Source: an uncultured Bacteroidales bacterium (GTDB taxonomy: Bacteria > Bacteroidota > Bacteroidia > Bacteroidales > Paludibacteraceae). Taken from it: DNA of 64,000 bases. Made by a program: the position numbers and the translations under genes. The stretch's first letter is position 1. Each line of letters opens with the position of its first letter. The DNA lies in the NCBI GenBank assembly GCA_946186915.1, contig CAMHOY010000004.1:1-64000 (forward strand), given 5' to 3'. The notes beneath the pieces are model-generated. The model saw only the letters and a list, made by a program, of their open reading frames with translations. It was not told where the DNA came from and did not search any database. Positions 60,117 to 64,000 of the stretch are shown here, one piece after another.

Positions 60117-61013
60117 TTATAAAAGTATATTAGCAATATCAGGATTAACGGCCTTGTGGCTCATCAGTGTCGCCCGCGCCGCCATCAGTCCGTACTGTGC
60201 AGTCTGCGGGAAAGGAATCGATTTGGCCAGCGCGTAGATCACTCCGGCGAGGAATGCATCGCCGGCACCGGTAGTATTCACTATCTCGCCCGGTAGGGCG
60301 GGGAAGAGCCATTCCTCGGCTGCATTACGGCAATAGACGCCTTCGCCGCCCAAGGTGATATATACATGTGCCACGCCCATATCCAACAGCCGCTGTGCCG
60401 CCTCGGCATACGTAGCCGTTTGGGTCACCGCCAAAGCCTCTTTGAGGTTCAGTTTGAGGGTGTGGAGATAGGGTAATTTGCATTTACACAAAGCATTAAC
60501 GACACGATGCGCCTTCGTGGTACTGACGCCGTCAATGAAGAGCGGCGCGGTGCTGTTCTCCATCAGGTATCGGATGGCATCTTCGCTGATATTCGTGTCC
60601 GCCACGATATAATCGGAATGGTTGATTTCCCCGATACGTTTGGCTAACCACTCCGGTGTTATCTCGCGGATGGCTTCGGTATCCGCAACGCCTGCAATCA
60701 TCTCGCCGCCGTGGTTGTTGATACATAGATAGATACCACTGCGGAGCGGAGTGATCTTCTCGGAGAGATGGATGTCGATGTTCTGCTGCTTGCAGTAGTC
60801 TTGCAATAACCCGCCGAAGAGGTCTCCTCCAAAGATAGTAAGCAGTTGCGCCTTGGCTCCCAGCAGGGCCAAATTATGCGCGATATTACGCGCTACACCT
60901 CCGTAACCAACCTCTATATGACCGGGATTGGAGTCGGCTGCAATAAATGCATCGGACAAAGTAGCCGATAAATCTACATTTGCGCCGCCGATAACAGAAA
61001 TACGTGTCTCCAT
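60117..61013 (-). CDS. psuK: PfkB-family carbohydrate kinase, probable pseudouridine kinase
   Basis: VIGGANVDL, NTTGAGDAFLAGV; adjacent to psuG. Confidence 0.88.
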   Translation of the reverse strand: METRISVIGGANVDLSATLSDAFIAADSNPGHIEVGYGGVARNIAHNLALLGAKAQLLTIFGGDLFGGLLQDYCKQQNIDIHLSEKITPLRSGIYLCINNHGGEMIAGVADTEAIREITPEWLAKRIGEINHSDYIVADTNISEDAIRYLMENSTAPLFIDGVSTTKAHRVVNALCKCKLPYLHTLKLNLKEALAVTQTATYAEAAQRLLDMGVAHVYITLGGEGVYCRNAAEEWLFPALPGEIVNTTGAGDAFLAGVIYALAKSIPFPQTAQYGLMAARATLMSHKAVNPDIANILL

Positions 61014-61114
61014 GGTGTCTCGTTTTAGAATGAAAAACCTTTGCGACTGCAAAGGTACTATAAAAAAATGATATATGCAAGAGAAAAAGTGCTTTTTCCC
61101 GGACTGTAGGGCAT

Positions 61115-61187
61115 AAAAACAAAGAAGGTTGTCTCACGACAACCCAATCTTTTTACTTAACCTTAAATCTAATACCATGAAAAACAC
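61115..61187 (-). ncRNA. Candidate small RNA B
   Basis: Minus-strand promoter TTG-N20-TACTTTTG at 61192-61222; ends in GGTTGTC-GTGA-GACAACC + T-rich tail. Confidence 0.65.
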
Positions 61188-61306
61188 GGTGCAAAAGTAC
61201 TGCTTTTTTTCAAATCAGCCAAATAATTCGCAAAAAATATGTTATAAAACATGATTTTGCAAAGTCTAAATAGCAAAATGGGTGAATTGTGGCTATATGG
61301 AAAACT

Positions 61307-61987
61307 TTATTCGTCTTCCAATAAGTCCGGGCGGCGTTCTTTCGTATGCGCGAGCGACTGCTCGTACATCCATTCTTCTATCTTTGCCTGATGGCCGCTG
61401 AGCAGGATGTCCGGCACTTTCCATCCCTTGTATTCTGCGGGGCGGGTGTAGATACCGGCTTCCAGCAGTCCGTCCTGGAAAGAATCGTTGAGTGCGCTTT
61501 CTACATCTCCAAGTGCTCCGGGCAGCAGACGAACGATTGCGTCGGTCATCATGGCTGCAGGCATCTCGCCGCCGGTAAGTACAAAATCGCCGATAGAGTA
61601 TTCTTTCGTAATCAGATGATCACGAACGCGTTGGTCAACACCTTTATAATGTCCGCAAAGAATGATGATATTCTCTTTGAGGGAGAGGGTGTTGGCTGCT
61701 TTCTGATCAAATCGCTCTCCATCCGGTGCGGTGAAGATGATCTCGTCATAGTGCCGTTCTGACTGCAGATGTGTGATGAGCCGGTCAATGGGTTCAATTT
61801 GCAGTACCATACCTGCGCTGAAGCCGAAAGCGTAATCATCAATCTTGCGGTGTTTATCCAGCGTCCAATCACGCAAGTTATGCACGTATATCTCGCAAAG
61901 ACCCTTTGTCTTCGCGCGCTGGATAATTGAGTGATTGAGTGGTGACTCCAATAACTCCGGACAAGCTGAAATAATATCAATTCTCAT
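61307..61987 (-). CDS. trmD: tRNA (guanine-N1-)-methyltransferase
   Basis: [39 protein letters not shown]. Confidence 0.96.
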   Translation of the reverse strand: MRIDIISACPELLESPLNHSIIQRAKTKGLCEIYVHNLRDWTLDKHRKIDDYAFGFSAGMVLQIEPIDRLITHLQSERHYDEIIFTAPDGERFDQKAANTLSLKENIIILCGHYKGVDQRVRDHLITKEYSIGDFVLTGGEMPAAMMTDAIVRLLPGALGDVESALNDSFQDGLLEAGIYTRPAEYKGWKVPDILLSGHQAKIEEWMYEQSLAHTKERRPDLLEDE

Positions 61988-61991
61988 ATAC

Positions 61992-62013
61992 CTCTAAACA
62001 CTAAACACTAAAC
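61992..62013. repeat. Heptamer repeat ctctaaacactaaacactaaac
   Basis: Exact reverse complement of 53631-53652. Confidence 0.9.
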
Positions 62014-62015
62014 CA

Positions 62016-62261
62016 TTAGGGTACCGGATCATAGCCGCTTCCGCCCCAGGGATGGCAGCGCAGGATGCGCTTGATGCCTAACCATCCGCCCTTGAAGATT
62101 CCGTACTTCAGCACGGCTTCTACCATATACTGGCTGCATGTAGGTGTGTAACGGCAAGAAGGCGGAGTGAGCGGAGAGATGAATATCCGGTAGAAATATA
62201 CCGGAAGGAGGAAGGCTTTCCGCACGATTATTTTCCACTTATTTTCTTCAGGGCTTTGCAT
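62016..62261 (-). CDS. yidD: Membrane protein insertion efficiency factor YidD
   Basis: [50 protein letters not shown]. Confidence 0.96.
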   Translation of the reverse strand: MQSPEENKWKIIVRKAFLLPVYFYRIFISPLTPPSCRYTPTCSQYMVEAVLKYGIFKGGWLGIKRILRCHPWGGSGYDPVP

Positions 62262-62569
62262 ACAGCTTTTTCGATGACGGCATAGGGTTGTTCTTCCTTA
62301 TCCAAATAATTGAACGCAATAGTATAGTGCGCGTCTCCCAGCAGGTCCTGGTGCAACCGGTACGCCTCGCGCATCAGTCGTCTCAGGTGATTACGTTGTA
62401 CGGCGTGTTTGAAGAGCGACTTGGGGGCCCAAACCAGAATCTTTGTGTCTCCGTCGGTCGGGGTCCAGGATACGCGTAAAGGCCACGCCACAAAGCGCTT
62501 GCTTTCGCGGTAGAACTGCGCGATACGCATCTTACCGCATAGCTTGTTTTGTTTCGGAAAACGATACAC
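62228..62569 (-). CDS. rnpA: Ribonuclease P protein component
   Basis: [22 protein letters not shown]; adjacent to yidD. Confidence 0.93.
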   Translation of the reverse strand: MYRFPKQNKLCGKMRIAQFYRESKRFVAWPLRVSWTPTDGDTKILVWAPKSLFKHAVQRNHLRRLMREAYRLHQDLLGDAHYTIAFNYLDKEEQPYAVIEKAVCKALKKISGK

Positions 62570-62575
62570 CGGTAC

Positions 62576-63322
62576 TTATTGATGGTTTTCCAAATAATCC
62601 GCGATAGCCATGGGTAACGAAGCGAAAGCTTTGCCTTGTCCGGCCTCAATATCTACGCGGAAGCCTTCGTCCTGCAGGGCGCGAATCGTTCCCTCACCGA
62701 AGGCGGCGAGCAACGTGTCGCCTTGTTGCCACTCGGGGAAGTTCTCCTTAAGTGCTTTTGCACCGGCCGGTGTGAACAATGCAATCAAGTCGTAGTCGAA
62801 AGGCTTCTCTGCCGGCCAGGGAGTAGTCACGGTGCGGTACATGATTGCCGGTGTTACTTCGATACCGTTCTGCGCAAACATATTGATCTGGTCCTGTGTG
62901 TGGATATCCGAGACAACCATCATATATTTCTCGTTTGGCCGGCGGTGCATAGCGGGTAGCAGGTCTTCGAACCGGTTTCCGGTCTCAGGGAAGAATACTT
63001 TGCGCTTGCGGTACTGAATGTATTTCTGCAAGTACAAGCCTACCTGTTCGGAATTGCAGTAGTAATGCATCGTATCCGGTACATTCAGACGCATCTCTTC
63101 GCACAAACGGAAATAATGCTCGATACCCAAGCGTGAATTCAAAATCACTGCTGTATAATCCAGCGGATTGATACGCTGCTGACGGAATTCGCGGGCTTCA
63201 AGCCCCTCAATATGAATGAACTGATAGAAATCACATTGAACGTCAAATTGGTCTTCCAGACGGGTGTACGGATTATGCTCCGTAGCCGGACGGGGTTGCG
63301 AAAATAGAATCTTTTTTATCAT
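62576..63322 (-). CDS. hemD: Uroporphyrinogen-III synthase
   Basis: HemD-like fold pattern (LIALFTPAGAKALKENFPEW, AAFGEGTIRALQDEGFRVD). Confidence 0.85.
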   Translation of the reverse strand: MIKKILFSQPRPATEHNPYTRLEDQFDVQCDFYQFIHIEGLEAREFRQQRINPLDYTAVILNSRLGIEHYFRLCEEMRLNVPDTMHYYCNSEQVGLYLQKYIQYRKRKVFFPETGNRFEDLLPAMHRRPNEKYMMVVSDIHTQDQINMFAQNGIEVTPAIMYRTVTTPWPAEKPFDYDLIALFTPAGAKALKENFPEWQQGDTLLAAFGEGTIRALQDEGFRVDIEAGQGKAFASLPMAIADYLENHQ

Positions 63323-63972
63323 AGATAATTAATCGTTTTCGAAGAGAGATAGAGTAACAAACCCAAAGGTAAGAACTCCAGGGTACAAATATACAGTATG
63401 AAATACAGAACGGCCAGCGGTGAGTTGACAAAATGCCGCGAGGCGCGGTAAATCCATAGTACAAAGAATAGAACCACCGTTGTGCCCAAGACCCAACGGC
63501 TCGCTACGGTATTCCCGAACCGTAACAGCACCAGTACGCAGGGATAGAGAATGCACGAGGTAATGGTGATGATATTGGCATAATGCTCATACACCGGAGA
63601 GAACCGGCGGGAGAGCATAAAAGTATAGTCTGTCAGTGCGTCACCGGCCATCTTCACGAGGACGACGATGAAGATGATGCCGCATAAAGCGGCGAAGGTG
63701 CCGAACGTGAAACGTCCGCCGGAGTAGAGACTCAGGTAAATAGCGATGGCCAAGGTACCGATACGGAAGAGGGTTATCAGGAATTGGCTGAGGTAGTTGG
63801 TAGGAGCATCCTTGTACACGCGCTCTGTACGCACGCGCAAGGAAGCGCCGGCCTGGCTGATCACGCCCGGTTGCATCAGTTCGCTGATGACGGCGCATAG
63901 CATAAGGAACAGCATCGTCCAGCCGCACCATGCCGCATTCAACGGAGTGAATATGTGCGCTACGCCTTCCAT
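63319..63972 (-). CDS. DUF4271-type membrane protein
   Basis: 217 aa, polytopic, next to hemD as usual in Bacteroidota. Confidence 0.75.
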   Translation of the reverse strand: MEGVAHIFTPLNAAWCGWTMLFLMLCAVISELMQPGVISQAGASLRVRTERVYKDAPTNYLSQFLITLFRIGTLAIAIYLSLYSGGRFTFGTFAALCGIIFIVVLVKMAGDALTDYTFMLSRRFSPVYEHYANIITITSCILYPCVLVLLRFGNTVASRWVLGTTVVLFFVLWIYRASRHFVNSPLAVLYFILYICTLEFLPLGLLLYLSSKTINYL

Positions 63973-64000
63973 AGATAGAGTTTGTCTCCTCGATGAATCA

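Noticed and set aside
61014-61052. N-terminal extension MQSQRFFILKRDT of psuK
   Set aside because: Covers the -7 element/TSS region (TACCTTTGC on minus strand); METRISVIGG is the normal PfkB start.
1-64000. rRNA genes, transposases, integrases, CRISPR/Cas
   Set aside because: None found on reading the sequence and the ORF translations.

Overview
The window is a continuous, gene-dense chromosomal segment of a Bacteroidales/Bacteroidota-type genome. The recurrent promoter form TTG-N19/20-TAnnTTTG, a PorW/SprE-like T9SS lipoprotein, T9SS-type C-termini, TonB receptor and DUF4271-hemD-rnpA-yidD order all point there. Housekeeping genes: 3'-part of ileS, AsmA-like, M3 and M13 metallopeptidases, lgt, tsaB, porW/sprE-like, tRNA-Pro(GGG), miaB, greA, HIT, psuG/psuK, trmD, yidD, rnpA, hemD. 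Accessory blocks: (i) a TPP-riboswitch-controlled TonB receptor; (ii) two giant secreted Listeria-Bacteroides-repeat/beta-helix proteins (2093 and 3366 aa) with a shared promoter/5'-hairpin; (iii) an AT-rich phosphoethanolamine-transferase-like / polytopic membrane gene pair; (iv) an AbiE type IV TA system plus two divergent same-length AAA ATPases behind near-identical promoter cassettes, then a DUF3987-type gene; (v) a 20-kb secreted-protein locus with a 1666-aa protein built of about 10 diverged repeats and an outer-membrane barrel with an Ala/Glu/Lys linker. Non-coding observations of most interest: a candidate pair of homologous ~73-nt small RNAs (58.1 kb +, 61.15 kb -), a 79-nt direct duplication carrying the 3' end of tRNA-Pro, dispersed heptanucleotide repeats inserted in genes and intergenic regions, a nonamer-based inverted repeat, and a 41-aa peptide ORF missed by the ORF track. 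All calls come from reading sequence and motifs; no database search was run.
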